35,995 bases of DNA from Steroidobacteraceae bacterium (GCA_027456085.1 DAIDVO010000030.1:1-35995); one strand, 5' to 3'; counted from the stretch's first letter, positions 17,543-26,131 are shown. Notes: generated from the letters alone by a model not told the origin. Numbers and translations are program-made.

Positions 17543-18361
17543 ATGGCGCTTTACGCGATCGGCGACGTCCAGGGGTGCGACCGGGAGCTCGGTGCGCTTC
17601 TCGAGGCGATCCATTTCTCGCGCGATCGCGACCGCCTATGGTTCGTCGGCGATCTCGTGAACCGCGGACCGGACTCGCTCGGCGTATTGCGCAGGGTCCG
17701 TGCGCTCGACGACGCCGCGATCACGGTGCTCGGCAATCACGACTTGCATTTTCTCGCGGTGGCGCTCGGGTGCGCACGCACGCGCAGCAGCGATACGCTC
17801 GATACCTTGATGAGCGCCCGCGATCGCCGCGTATTGACGGATTGGCTCATTTCGCGCCCCTTGCTGCATGAGGACAGGGCGCTGCGGCTCGTGCTGCTGC
17901 ACGCGGGGCTGCCGCCGCAATGGGATCTGCCGACGGCGACGGCTTGCGCACGGGAATTCGAGAGCGCGCTGCAGCGCGCGCCGGAACGCCTGTTCGAGCG
18001 CATGTACGGCGACAGCCCCAACCAGTGGTCCGCGAATCTCGACGGCGCCGAGCGCCTGCGGTTCATCGCAAATTGCTTGACGCGCTTGCGTTACGTGGAC
18101 GGCGAAGGGCGCCTCGCGCTGCGCGCGAAAGGCGCGCCGGAGAAACTTCGCTCATCCTCGCTGATTCCCTGGTTCGACGTCGAAGCCGCAGCATGGCGCG
18201 GCGCGCGCATCGTGTTCGGCCATTGGTCGACCATGGGCTTCTTTCGCAACGCGGACGTGATCAGCCTCGACACCGGCTGCGTATGGGGCGGACGATTGAC
18301 GGCACTGCGCCTCGACGTCGCGGCCGCCGAGCCCATCTCGATCGGCTGCGCGGCCGGATGA
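17543..18361 (+). CDS. apaH: Symmetrical bis(5'-nucleosyl)-tetraphosphatase ApaH
   Basis: ApaH hydrolyses Ap4A to two ADP and, in E. coli, removes Np4 caps from RNA. The metallophosphatase motifs are complete: IGDVQGCDREL, VGDLVNRGPDS, LGNHDLHFL and the later FGHWSTMG histidine. The 272-residue length matches the family. The gene is the last of the lptD-side plus-strand run and ends six bases before the stop of an opposing gene, with no room for a terminator between them. Confidence 0.97.
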   Translation: MALYAIGDVQGCDRELGALLEAIHFSRDRDRLWFVGDLVNRGPDSLGVLRRVRALDDAAITVLGNHDLHFLAVALGCARTRSSDTLDTLMSARDRRVLTDWLISRPLLHEDRALRLVLLHAGLPPQWDLPTATACAREFESALQRAPERLFERMYGDSPNQWSANLDGAERLRFIANCLTRLRYVDGEGRLALRAKGAPEKLRSSSLIPWFDVEAAAWRGARIVFGHWSTMGFFRNADVISLDTGCVWGGRLTALRLDVAAAEPISIGCAAG

Positions 18362-18367
18362 GCGGCC

Positions 18368-18967
18368 TCAGGGCGCGGACTTGCCGAGTTCGGCCTGTTC
18401 TGCCGGCGGAAGCGCCCGCAGAACCTCACCGCGCACGAAGTAGCGGCTGCCGCTCAATTGGTAAGGAACGCAGGTGATGTCCTGCTTCAGATCGCGCGTG
18501 GTAAGTTTCGGCAAGATTTGCCGCGCGAATTCCTCGACCAATTCGCAATCGCCCATCCCCATGTTGCGGAACGCGTCGGGCGCGATCGTAAAGGGTTCGA
18601 AGCGGGCATCGACCGGCGCCAGATCGCCCGCATGCAGGGGCTTGGCTGCCGGCTCCGGCACCGCGGGCGCGGAGAAGCGTATGTCGAGACTGGGGCTCAG
18701 CGAGTTCGGGCCCGGCGGGCGTCCGTATTCCGCGCAGCCGACCGCGACGATCCGCAAATCCCTCCGGGCACCGAGATCCGTCAATAGCGCGCGCACCTTG
18801 TCGCTCAAGCCATCGCAGGAATAGCGCGAGGTGCGGCCCAGGTAGACGAAATTGACGTGGTGTTCCTTCCACACGGCCGGCAGAGGCGCGCCGGACGCCG
18901 CGAATACCGGCCCCGCGGTGAGCGCCGCAACCAAGCACAAGCCTGCTTCCAACCCCTTGAACCGCAT
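18368..18967 (-). CDS. Secreted four-cysteine protein of unknown function
   Basis: I do not recognise a named family. From ATG 18967 (preceded by GAGGGTG, a good ribosome site) the 199-residue product has a signal peptide (LEAGLCLVAALTAGPVFA). The mature domain starts near VWKEHHVNFVYLGRTS. It has four cysteines after the signal, in YSCDGL, VGCAEY, GDCELVEEF and ITCVPYQ, which could form two disulfides in the periplasm. The middle (APAVPEPAAKPLHAGDL) is Pro/Ala rich. The spacing looks like that of a real folded, exported protein. It is convergent with apaH and divergent from the dioxygenase gene. Upstream starts at 18979 and 19072 exist but lack a good ribosome site. Confidence 0.8.
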   Translation of the reverse strand: MRFKGLEAGLCLVAALTAGPVFAASGAPLPAVWKEHHVNFVYLGRTSRYSCDGLSDKVRALLTDLGARRDLRIVAVGCAEYGRPPGPNSLSPSLDIRFSAPAVPEPAAKPLHAGDLAPVDARFEPFTIAPDAFRNMGMGDCELVEEFARQILPKLTTRDLKQDITCVPYQLSGSRYFVRGEVLRALPPAEQAELGKSAP

Positions 18968-19053
18968 AATCACCCTCATTGGCGCGATGGCAGTAATGGC
19001 AACCCGGTAAGCCTTAAGACCGCACCGCCGGCGCCTAAGTTTCGCGCCGCCGG

Positions 19054-19059
19054 TATAAT
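19054..19059 (+). promoter_or_regulatory. -10 box (TATAAT) six bases before the dioxygenase ATG
   Basis: A perfect TATAAT ends six bases before ATG 19066. A standard start site would coincide with that ATG, predicting a leaderless kynurenine-operon mRNA. The six bases between (GTGCGC) hold no Shine-Dalgarno. No clear -35 element is present at 16-18 bases upstream, so an activator may help. Confidence 0.55.
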
Positions 19060-19065
19060 GTGCGC

Positions 19066-19584
19066 ATGCCAATCCCCGCCCCGTTCAGTCTCGATCGGTG
19101 GATCGCCGAGAACCGCGGCTCGTTGAAACCGCCGGTCGGCAACAAGCTCCTGTTCCGCGACGGCGACTTCATCGTCATGGCGGTAGGCGGCCCGAACTCC
19201 CGCAAGGATTTTCATCATGACCCGAGTGAAGAGATCTTTTACCAGGTTCAGGGGGATATCGTGCTGAAGACGATCCAGGGCGGGCGTGTGACCGACGTGC
19301 CGATTCGGCAAGGCGACATTTTTCTGTTGCCGGCACAGGTGCCGCATTCGCCGCAGCGGCCCGCCGGTACGGTCGGAATCGTCGTCGAACGCAGGCGCCA
19401 AGCCGATGAATTGGACGGGTTCTCCTGGTATTGCGAGAACTGCGGAGCATGCCTGCATCTGGAGCGCGTCGCGGTGGGGGACATCGAGCGGCAACTGCCG
19501 CTCATATTCTCGCGATTCTATTCGAACGTGCAACGGCGCACCTGTCGCTCCTGCGGCGCCGTGATGCAGCCGCCCGGCACGTGA
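19066..19584 (+). CDS. nbaC: 3-hydroxyanthranilate 3,4-dioxygenase
   Basis: This cupin enzyme opens 3-hydroxyanthranilate to 2-amino-3-carboxymuconate semialdehyde, which cyclises to quinolinate for NAD. Counted from ATG 19066, iron ligands are H50, E56 and H94, and substrate residues are R46, R98 and E109, one less than the Cupriavidus enzyme numbering. A C-terminal rubredoxin-like site has C123/C126 and C160/C163. Length 172 matches the bacterial form. The track start at 19060 is a GTG adding two residues. The symbol follows bacterial usage (also called haaO). kynU follows after 19 bases. Confidence 0.95.
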   Translation: MPIPAPFSLDRWIAENRGSLKPPVGNKLLFRDGDFIVMAVGGPNSRKDFHHDPSEEIFYQVQGDIVLKTIQGGRVTDVPIRQGDIFLLPAQVPHSPQRPAGTVGIVVERRRQADELDGFSWYCENCGACLHLERVAVGDIERQLPLIFSRFYSNVQRRTCRSCGAVMQPPGT

Positions 19585-19603
19585 CGGCCGCGGCGGCCGC
19601 GAT

Positions 19604-20875
19604 GTGTTGAACCGGGAATTCACCGCGGAGCGCGCGCAGCGTGAGGATGCGCACGACGTCCTCGCGCACGTCGCCGGGGAGTTCCATCATCCGGTCGACG
19701 CCGCCGGCCGCAAGCAGATCTATCTGTGCGGCCATTCCCTCGGCCTGCAGCCGAAGGCCGCTGCCGCATGCGTCGAACAAGAGTTGGCCGATTGGCGCGA
19801 ACTCGCGGTGCGCGGACATCACGCGGCAAAGCGGCCGTGGATCGGCTACCACGAGCGCTTGGCCGAACCGCTCGCAAACCTCGTCGGCGCGGCCCCCGCC
19901 GAAGTCGTCGCGATGAATTCACTGACCGTGAATCTTCACCTCATGATGGTCAGTTTCTTTCGCCCCGCGGGCGGCAGGGATTGCGTTTTGGTCGAAAAGT
20001 CGGCGTTCCCTTCGGATCGATATGCAATTGATTCTCAACTAGCCTTTCATGGACTCGATCCTCAAAGCCACCTGATCGAAATCGGGCCGCGGCCCGGCGA
20101 ATGGTGCCTGCGCACGGAAGACCTCGTCGACGGCATCGGGCAGGCCGGGGCGCGGCTCGCTCTCGTCCTGCTGCCGGGAGTTCAATACCAGAGCGGGCAA
20201 TCCTTCAACCTCGAACCCGTGATCGCCGCCGCGCGCCAAGCCGGCGCCGCAGTCGGTCTCGATCTTGCGCACGCGATCGGCAACACCCTGCTGCATCTGC
20301 ACGATTGGAACGCGGACTTCGCGGTCTGGTGCGGATATAAATATTTGAACGGCGGCCCCGGCGCGCTCGGCGGCTGTTTCGTCCATGACCGCCACGCGGC
20401 GAACTTCGAGCTGCCGCGATTCGCGGGTTGGTGGGGCCACGACAAGGACACGCGGTTTGCGATGGGTCCGCAATTCCATCCGATGGCCGGCGCCGAAGGA
20501 TGGCAAATCAGCAACCCGCCGATCTTGTCCGCGGCGCCGCTGCTGGCGTCCTTGGACATTTTCAGGCGCGCGGACCTTCGCCGCCTGCGCGCCAAGTCCG
20601 TCGCGCTGAGCGATTTCCTGCGCCGCTCGATCGAGGCCCTGGCGCCGGGACTCGTCGAGATCATTACTCCGGCAACGGCCGCGGACCGCGGCTGTCAATT
20701 GAGTTTGCGGTTGCCGCGGGATGGCAAGCGCTGTTTCGAACGGTTGAGCGCCGCCGGGGTCGTCGGCGATTGGCGGGAGCCGGAAATATTGCGCTTGGCG
20801 CCGGTGCCGTCCTACAACTCCTTCGTCGACGTCTTTAGGGCCGCCGAGGCGCTCGCTCGCGCCGCCGCAGCATGA
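19604..20875 (+). CDS. kynU: Kynureninase
   Basis: KynU is a PLP enzyme splitting 3-hydroxykynurenine into 3-hydroxyanthranilate and alanine. The 423-residue protein carries IYLCGHSLGLQP, WIGYHERL, the PLP-ring aspartate in VGLDLAHAIGN (D220) and the Schiff-base lysine in WCGYKYLNGGPG (K246). FAGWWGHD and WQISNPPI are further family motifs. The start is GTG 19604 (TTG 19607 is an alternative). The stop overlaps the ATG of the kmo remnant. The gene appears intact, unlike its downstream neighbour. Confidence 0.96.
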   Translation: MLNREFTAERAQREDAHDVLAHVAGEFHHPVDAAGRKQIYLCGHSLGLQPKAAAACVEQELADWRELAVRGHHAAKRPWIGYHERLAEPLANLVGAAPAEVVAMNSLTVNLHLMMVSFFRPAGGRDCVLVEKSAFPSDRYAIDSQLAFHGLDPQSHLIEIGPRPGEWCLRTEDLVDGIGQAGARLALVLLPGVQYQSGQSFNLEPVIAAARQAGAAVGLDLAHAIGNTLLHLHDWNADFAVWCGYKYLNGGPGALGGCFVHDRHAANFELPRFAGWWGHDKDTRFAMGPQFHPMAGAEGWQISNPPILSAAPLLASLDIFRRADLRRLRAKSVALSDFLRRSIEALAPGLVEIITPATAADRGCQLSLRLPRDGKRCFERLSAAGVVGDWREPEILRLAPVPSYNSFVDVFRAAEALARAAAA

Positions 20876-22217
20876 GTGCCGACGGCCGCTCCCTTGCCCT
20901 CGCCGGCGCGGCTACGAGGTATCGGTCTACGAAGCCGGCGCCGATCCGCGCGCGGGTCCCGCCGCTTCGGGGCGGTCGATCAACTTGGCCTTGGCCGCGC
21001 GCGGCATCAATGCGCTGAAGCGCGCCGGGGTATACGAGGAACTTGCGCACGACTGGGTGCCGATGCACGGCCGGCTCATTCACGGCCGCGAAGGCGGGAC
21101 GTCGATGCAGCCCTACGGCGTCCACCCGGACGAAGTGATTCATTCGATTTCACGGCATCGGCTGAACCGTACGTTGCTGGACATCGCCGTGCGGCGCTTC
21201 GGCGTCGATGTGCGCTTCGAACACCGCCTGGAATCGGCCGACTTCGATGCAGGCATCGCATCGGTGCGCGACCTGCGCGCGGACCGGCTCGTGCCGGTGC
21301 GCATGCGGCCGCTCGTCGCCAGCGACGGCGCCGGGTCGTGCATGCGCCGTGCGATGCACGGCGCGCATCTGATCGAGGCGCGCGAGGAAGATCTGGCGCA
21401 CGGTTACAAGGAATTGTCGATACCCGCCGGGCCCGGCGGCAGTTACGTGCTGGAGCGCGAAGCGCTGCATGTCTGGCCGCGCGGGGGCTTCATGTTGATC
21501 GCGCTGCCGAACGCCGACGGCAGCTTCACGGCGACCTTATTCCTGCCGACGAGCGGGCCCGACGGCTTTGCGAGCTTGACCGACCGCTGCCGGGTGGAGA
21601 GGTTCCTGCGCGCGCACTTTCCCGACGTCGTCGCGCTGATGCCCGACCGCCTGCGGGAATTCGAGGCGCACCCGACGGGATTTCTCGGCACTGTGCGGGC
21701 CGAACCGTGGCATGTCCGCGGAATGGCCGCGCTCATTGGCGACAGCGCGCACGCGATCGTACCGTTCCACGGTCAAGGCATGAACGCATGCTTCGAGGAT
21801 TGCCTGTATTTCGACGCCTGCGTCGCCCGGCACCCCTCGTGGGAGGAGGGATTTGCGGATTTCTTCGCCGCGCGCAAGGCCGACACCGACGCCATTGCCG
21901 AGATGGCGCTCGAGAATTACCGGGAAATGCGCGAGCGGGTCGCCGATCCGAAATTTCAACTGCAAAGCGCCTTGTCGCGGGAACTCGAGCGCCGCCACCC
22001 GCAGCGCTTCATTTCGCGCTATTCGATGGTGATGTTCCACGAGGAGATTCCGTACCGCGTTGCGCAGGCGCGCGGCCGCATCCAATCCCGCTTGCTCGGC
22101 GACTTGACCGATAAGGTCTCGCAACTCGGCGAAATCGATTTCGATGTCGCGCGCCGCGAGGTCGAGGCGCGTTTGCCGCCGCTCGCTCAGGACTTGTCGA
22201 GCGTGATGAAGCTGTAG
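20872..22217 (+). pseudogene. kmo: Kynurenine 3-monooxygenase, frameshifted, FAD motif lost
   Basis: ATG 20872 overlaps the kynU stop and reads MSADGRSLALAGA, the expected first strand of the FAD Rossmann fold. It then runs out of frame and stops at about 21014. The rest of KMO is in another frame: from RRGYEVSVYEAG near 20904 through RSINLALAARG, ASDGAGSCMR and the FAD-contact motif GDSAHAIVPFHGQGMN to the natural end. The GxGxxG loop and following helix, about 12-15 codons, are missing. The 10-bp GCCGGCGCGG at the joint fits both sides, as expected of a deletion between short direct repeats. The product should lack FAD binding unless this is an assembly error. It overlaps folA tail to tail by 31 bases. 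Confidence 0.85.
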
Positions 22218-22732
22218 TCGAATTCATGGACGGCGTCGGCTTGGTGGCGCTCGCGCGCCGTTTCGCGCCAGCCGGCGTCGTGCCAATCCTTGAAATGCGC
22301 ATCGCCGCCTGCGATGCAGGTATGGACCAGGGTCAGGTGGATGCGCAGCGCGAACGGCAAGCACAGCCGGTAGACCTCCCCGCCGCCGATGACCATGATC
22401 GTCCGATCAGGCCGCCCCGCCGCGAGCGCCTGCGCGATCGTCGCGACCGCGGTGCAGCCCGGCGCGACCACGCCCCGCTGCCGCGTCAAGACGAGGTTGC
22501 GGCGGCCGGGCAGCGCCCGTCCGATCGACTCATGCGTCTTGCGGCCCATCAATACATCATGGCCGAGGGTGATCGCCTTGAATCGCCGCAGGTCCGCGGG
22601 CAGCCTCCACGGCAGTCGGTTGTCGCGGCCGATGACGTCGTTCTCCGCGACCGCGACGACGAATTCGATCGCCGCACCTGCGCGCGGAGCCGAAAATGCC
22701 GGCGTATCGTTCCCGCTAGTGTCCGTCTTCAT
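22187..22732 (-). CDS. folA: Dihydrofolate reductase
   Basis: FolA reduces dihydrofolate to tetrahydrofolate with NADPH, which is needed after each ThyA turnover. The 181-residue product has VVAVAENDVIGRDNRLPWRLPADLRRFKAIT with the active-site aspartate, VLMGRKTHESIGRALPGRRNLVLTR, and MVIGGGEVY. The first 22 residues (MKTDTSGNDTPAFSAPRAGAAI) are an extra, probably disordered extension; no closer start codon was found. A TATAAA box lies about 30 bases upstream on the minus strand. The 3' end overlaps kmo by 31 bases. Confidence 0.95.
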   Translation of the reverse strand: MKTDTSGNDTPAFSAPRAGAAIEFVVAVAENDVIGRDNRLPWRLPADLRRFKAITLGHDVLMGRKTHESIGRALPGRRNLVLTRQRGVVAPGCTAVATIAQALAAGRPDRTIMVIGGGEVYRLCLPFALRIHLTLVHTCIAGGDAHFKDWHDAGWRETARERHQADAVHEFDYSFITLDKS

Positions 22733-22758
22733 GCCCCGATCCGCGTGCCGAAAGCGGG

Positions 22759-22764
22759 TTTATA
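22759..22764 (-). promoter_or_regulatory. Possible folA -10 box (TATAAA)
   Basis: On the minus strand GGCGTATAAACCC places TATAAA 27-32 bases before the folA ATG. The hexamer 17 bases further upstream is TTCTCG, a poor -35. The assignment rests on the -10 and its position alone. Confidence 0.4.
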
Positions 22765-22837
22765 CGCCGAACGGCCGCCGGCGAGAAGTTACCAACGCCC
22801 CGATGTAAGCATCATTCGGCGCGCGTCCACTCGCGCA

Positions 22838-23728
22838 TCAAGCGACGCGGCACTCGTTCACGATCCAACGCGTGAACTCCTGCAAGTCCTCGCGACTGCG
22901 ATCTTCGGGTCTTTGAAGAATGACGTAGCTCTCGTTCGTGGTCAGCTCCGCGTCGAACAGCTTGATCAAGCCACCGGCGGCGAACCGGTCGGCGCTCAAC
23001 CGCGCCGGCACGAGCGCGACGCCGATGCCCTGTTCGGCCGCGATCACGACCGCGGACATCGTGTCGAGGCGCACGAGGCGATTCGGCTTGATCGGCTCCA
23101 TGCCCAATCCCAGCGTCCATCGTTCCCAGGCTTCGCGCCGCTCCTCGTGCACGAGAAGCGTCTTGCCGTTCAGGTCTTCGTAGCGGTCGATCGGATTATC
23201 CAGCAGGAACGACGGTGAACAGGCGACTATGAAGCTTTGCGCGAACAGCTCGTGCACCGTGAGGCCTTCCCAGGGACCCGAGCCGACGACGATCGACAGA
23301 TCCGCCTCCGCCGGGTGGGTCTTCGGCGCGGAGAACGTGGTCTCGATCCGAATGTCAGTCTCCTCACGCGCCTGCGAGAACGACGCGAGGCGCGGCAACA
23401 GCATCTCGTTCGCGAAAAACGAGGGCACATTCAGGCGAATGATCGTGCGGCCGTAGCGGATCTGAAGCTGCTCCGTGACGCTCTCGAGCTTGGAAAATAT
23501 GTCGTCGAGGTGTTCCAGGTAATGCGCGCCCGCATCGGTGAGCGCGAGCGTGCGCACGCCGCGGGCACCCCGTTCGAACAGCGTGACGCCGAGTTGCTCC
23601 TCGAGCGCCTTGATCTGGTGGCTGACGGCCGACGGCGTGACGAACAACTCGTCGGCGGCCGCCTTGAAGCTTTGCAGCTTGGCGGCAACCTGGAAAGTCT
23701 TCAGAAATTTGAGCGACGGCAGGCGCAT
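22838..23728 (-). CDS. LysR-family regulator, GcvA-like
   Basis: The N-terminal winged helix-turn-helix (residues 1-60, SFKAAADELFVTPSAVSHQIKALEEQLG) is typical of the GcvA/AmpR subgroup, as is the opening RLPSLKFLKTFQVAAK. A type 2 periplasmic-binding-like effector domain follows (about 90-290). Length 296 fits. The target is not known. Its nearest genes are folA downstream and the thyA-SET unit upstream on the same strand, and the kynurenine cassette lies beyond folA. A palindromic T-N11-A site sits 16-28 bases before its start, suggesting autoregulation. Confidence 0.93.
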   Translation of the reverse strand: MRLPSLKFLKTFQVAAKLQSFKAAADELFVTPSAVSHQIKALEEQLGVTLFERGARGVRTLALTDAGAHYLEHLDDIFSKLESVTEQLQIRYGRTIIRLNVPSFFANEMLLPRLASFSQAREETDIRIETTFSAPKTHPAEADLSIVVGSGPWEGLTVHELFAQSFIVACSPSFLLDNPIDRYEDLNGKTLLVHEERREAWERWTLGLGMEPIKPNRLVRLDTMSAVVIAAEQGIGVALVPARLSADRFAAGGLIKLFDAELTTNESYVILQRPEDRSREDLQEFTRWIVNECRVA

Positions 23729-23743
23729 AGGTCGACCAACGCG

Positions 23744-23756
23744 TTATCGGGGATAA
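23744..23756. promoter_or_regulatory. Perfect palindrome TTATC-N3-GATAA, candidate LysR box
   Basis: TTATCGGGGATAA is a perfect 5-3-5 inverted repeat with the T-N11-A form of LysR-type binding sites. It lies 16 bases upstream of the LysR gene start. LysR regulators usually bind close to their own promoter, so this could be the autoregulatory site. A TATATCAT element lies further upstream on the minus strand (about 23784-23791). Confidence 0.45.
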
Positions 23757-23850
23757 GCATTCCCCAGGGCCATTTTTCGCAATGATATAAGCAAATTACA
23801 TGCCATGGGTCGAAATCGCCATGTTGGCGCGCCGTTTTGGTCTTTCGCCG

Positions 23851-23880
23851 GGTCCCGTGCCGCATCTCTGCGCAGGGACC
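23851..23880 (-). terminator. Hairpin with GNRA loop downstream of the SET gene
   Basis: Read on the minus strand, GGTCCC-TG-CGCA-GAGA-TGCG-GCAC-GGGACC forms a 6-bp outer stem, an internal loop and a 4-bp inner stem capped by GAGA, a GNRA tetraloop. It begins 47 bases after the SET stop. No T-run follows, so it is not a classical intrinsic terminator; it may stabilise or end the thyA-SET transcript with help from Rho. The GNRA loop exists only in minus-strand RNA. Confidence 0.4.
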
Positions 23881-23926
23881 GTCCGCCGCCGCACGGTGCC
23901 GGCGCATCGGCGCGCAAGGCGCGCGC

Positions 23927-24444
23927 TCAGTGCGTCTTGCGCTTCGCGCGCCCCGCCGTCCGGCGCGCACGCCTCTTGCGGGGCGCCTTGGCCGGCGCCA
24001 GCATGCTGCCGCGGCAATTTTGCGCACCGCAACGGCAGGCGAATATCTCGTCCACGTTCGGCGCATCGTCCACATCCCGCCCGATCTGGTAGTCGTAGGC
24101 GAGTTCCTCGCCCTTTTGAATGGTGCGAATCGCCTCGATGAAGATTCGCTTGTCGGCGACGCTGCTTTCGCAATTCGGCTCGCAGCCGTGATTGATGTAG
24201 CGGCCCTCGTTGCCGCCGACGCCGCCGTCGATGACCGTCTTCGAGTCCACCGTGAACAAGAACGTGTGGTTGTCGTCCTCGGTCTTGTCCTCGTAGCGTG
24301 CGTCGGCCTCGGCGTGGCTGACGCGCTCGCCGAGGTATTCGATGATCGCGGTGCCCTTGCGGATTCGACGCAGCGCGAAAACGCCGAACCCGTGAATCGG
24401 CGAATGCCTGACTTCGATCATCGGCGCGCGGCGCGCGCTCTTCT

Positions 24445-24448
<4 letters not shown>
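23927..24448 (-). CDS. SET domain protein, putative lysine methyltransferase
   Basis: The SET core is complete: [36 protein letters not shown] (SAM and lysine channel), ELAYDYQ, and a post-[13 protein letters not shown] zinc motif. A very basic C-terminal tail ([17 protein letters not shown]) could bind nucleic acid. ATG 24448 overlaps the thyA stop (ATGA) and gives 173 residues; the track start at 24481 lies inside thyA. Bacterial SET proteins of this size are thought to modify basic proteins, but the substrate here is unknown. The post-SET cysteines argue for an active enzyme. Co-translation with thyA is inferred. Confidence 0.9.
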
Positions 24449-25239
<791 letters not shown>

Positions 25240-25242
25240 GCG

Positions 25243-26079
25243 CTAGCTTTTTACGGGGGCGAGGTTGCCGCTGACCGCATTGCGCCGGTACGCGTAGACC
25301 ATCATGATCGCGCCGATGACGATCATCGGCATCGTCAGCAGCATCCCCATCGTCAGCCAATTGCCGGCCAGGTAGCCGATGTCCGCGTCGGGCAGGCGCA
25401 CCCACTCCACGGTGAAGCGGGCGAATCCGTAGACGATCATGAACAAGGCGCTGGGCGCCAGGCGCGGCCGCGGCTTCGCCGTGAACGTCCACATGATCAC
25501 GAACAGCAGCAGCCCCTCGAGCACCGCCTCGTAGAGCTGGGACGGATGCCTGCCGATCAGGACGCCCTGCGCATTCGGCACGCCGAAAGCCCACGGCAGG
25601 TTGGTAGGCTTTCCCCAGAGCTCGCCATTGATGAAATTACCGAGCCTTCCGGCCATCAAGCCGATGCCCGGCAGCGGCGCAAGGAAGTCGAAAACGTCGA
25701 CTGCGTGCTTGCCTTTCGCGCGCGCAAACAGGAATGCCGCGACCACGACGCCGGCCAGGCCGCCGTGAAAGGACATGCCGCCGTCCCAGATGCGGAACGC
25801 ATTGAGCCAATTCTCCGCAAGCACGTCATGGCCGTAGAATATGCACCAGCCGGTCCGGCCGCCGACGATGACGCCGATCGCGCAATAGAAAATCAAATCG
25901 TCGATATCCAGCCCGTTCCATGTCGATCCGGGGCGCCGCGCGCGGTAGCGCGCAAGGAGCCAGGCGGTGGTGAAGCCGACGAGGTACATGATCCCGTACC
26001 AGTGGACGCGCAAGGGTCCTACCCCGAGAAACGGCCCGATGGAGATCGCGATCGGATTGATGTGCGGATAGACGAGCAT
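25243..26079 (-). CDS. lgt: Prolipoprotein diacylglyceryl transferase Lgt
   Basis: Lgt transfers diacylglycerol from phosphatidylglycerol to the lipobox cysteine of lipoproteins in the inner membrane. The protein has seven membrane segments, the HWYGIMYLVGF motif, FRIWDGGMSFHGGLAG and the Lgt signature GRLGNFINGELWG, and HPSQLYEA. ATG 26079 (MLVYPHINPIAISIGP) is the usual family start; the track start at 26103 adds eight residues. Length 278. It follows rlmI after 45 bases that contain a hairpin. Confidence 0.96.
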   Translation of the reverse strand: MLVYPHINPIAISIGPFLGVGPLRVHWYGIMYLVGFTTAWLLARYRARRPGSTWNGLDIDDLIFYCAIGVIVGGRTGWCIFYGHDVLAENWLNAFRIWDGGMSFHGGLAGVVVAAFLFARAKGKHAVDVFDFLAPLPGIGLMAGRLGNFINGELWGKPTNLPWAFGVPNAQGVLIGRHPSQLYEAVLEGLLLFVIMWTFTAKPRPRLAPSALFMIVYGFARFTVEWVRLPDADIGYLAGNWLTMGMLLTMPMIVIGAIMMVYAYRRNAVSGNLAPVKS

Positions 26080-26108
26080 GGCTATAAGTTTAACCCACGG
26101 CATTCGCC

Positions 26109-26131
26109 GGCGAGAACACCGTTCTCACGCC
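26109..26131 (-). terminator. Hairpin at the rlmI-lgt junction
   Basis: GAGAAC-N3-GTTCTC is a perfect 6-3-6 inverted repeat at 26112-26126, extended by GGC/GCC across a two-base bulge. It overlaps the rlmI stop codon and lies 30 bases before the lgt ATG. There is no T-run on either strand. It could be an attenuator, an mRNA-processing site or an operator; the sequence alone does not decide. Confidence 0.4.

Noticed and set aside
19060-19065. GTG start of the dioxygenase at 19060
   Set aside because: It adds only two residues; ATG 19066 gives residue numbers that line up with the known bacterial enzyme with an offset of one.
20872-20920. Programmed ribosomal frameshift in kmo
   Set aside because: No slippery heptamer is seen, and a frameshift alone would not restore the missing GxGxxG loop.
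23800-24141. 113-aa plus-strand ORF opposite the SET gene
   Set aside because: It runs antisense to the basic tail and post-SET motif and has Arg/Ala-rich shadow composition with no ribosome site.
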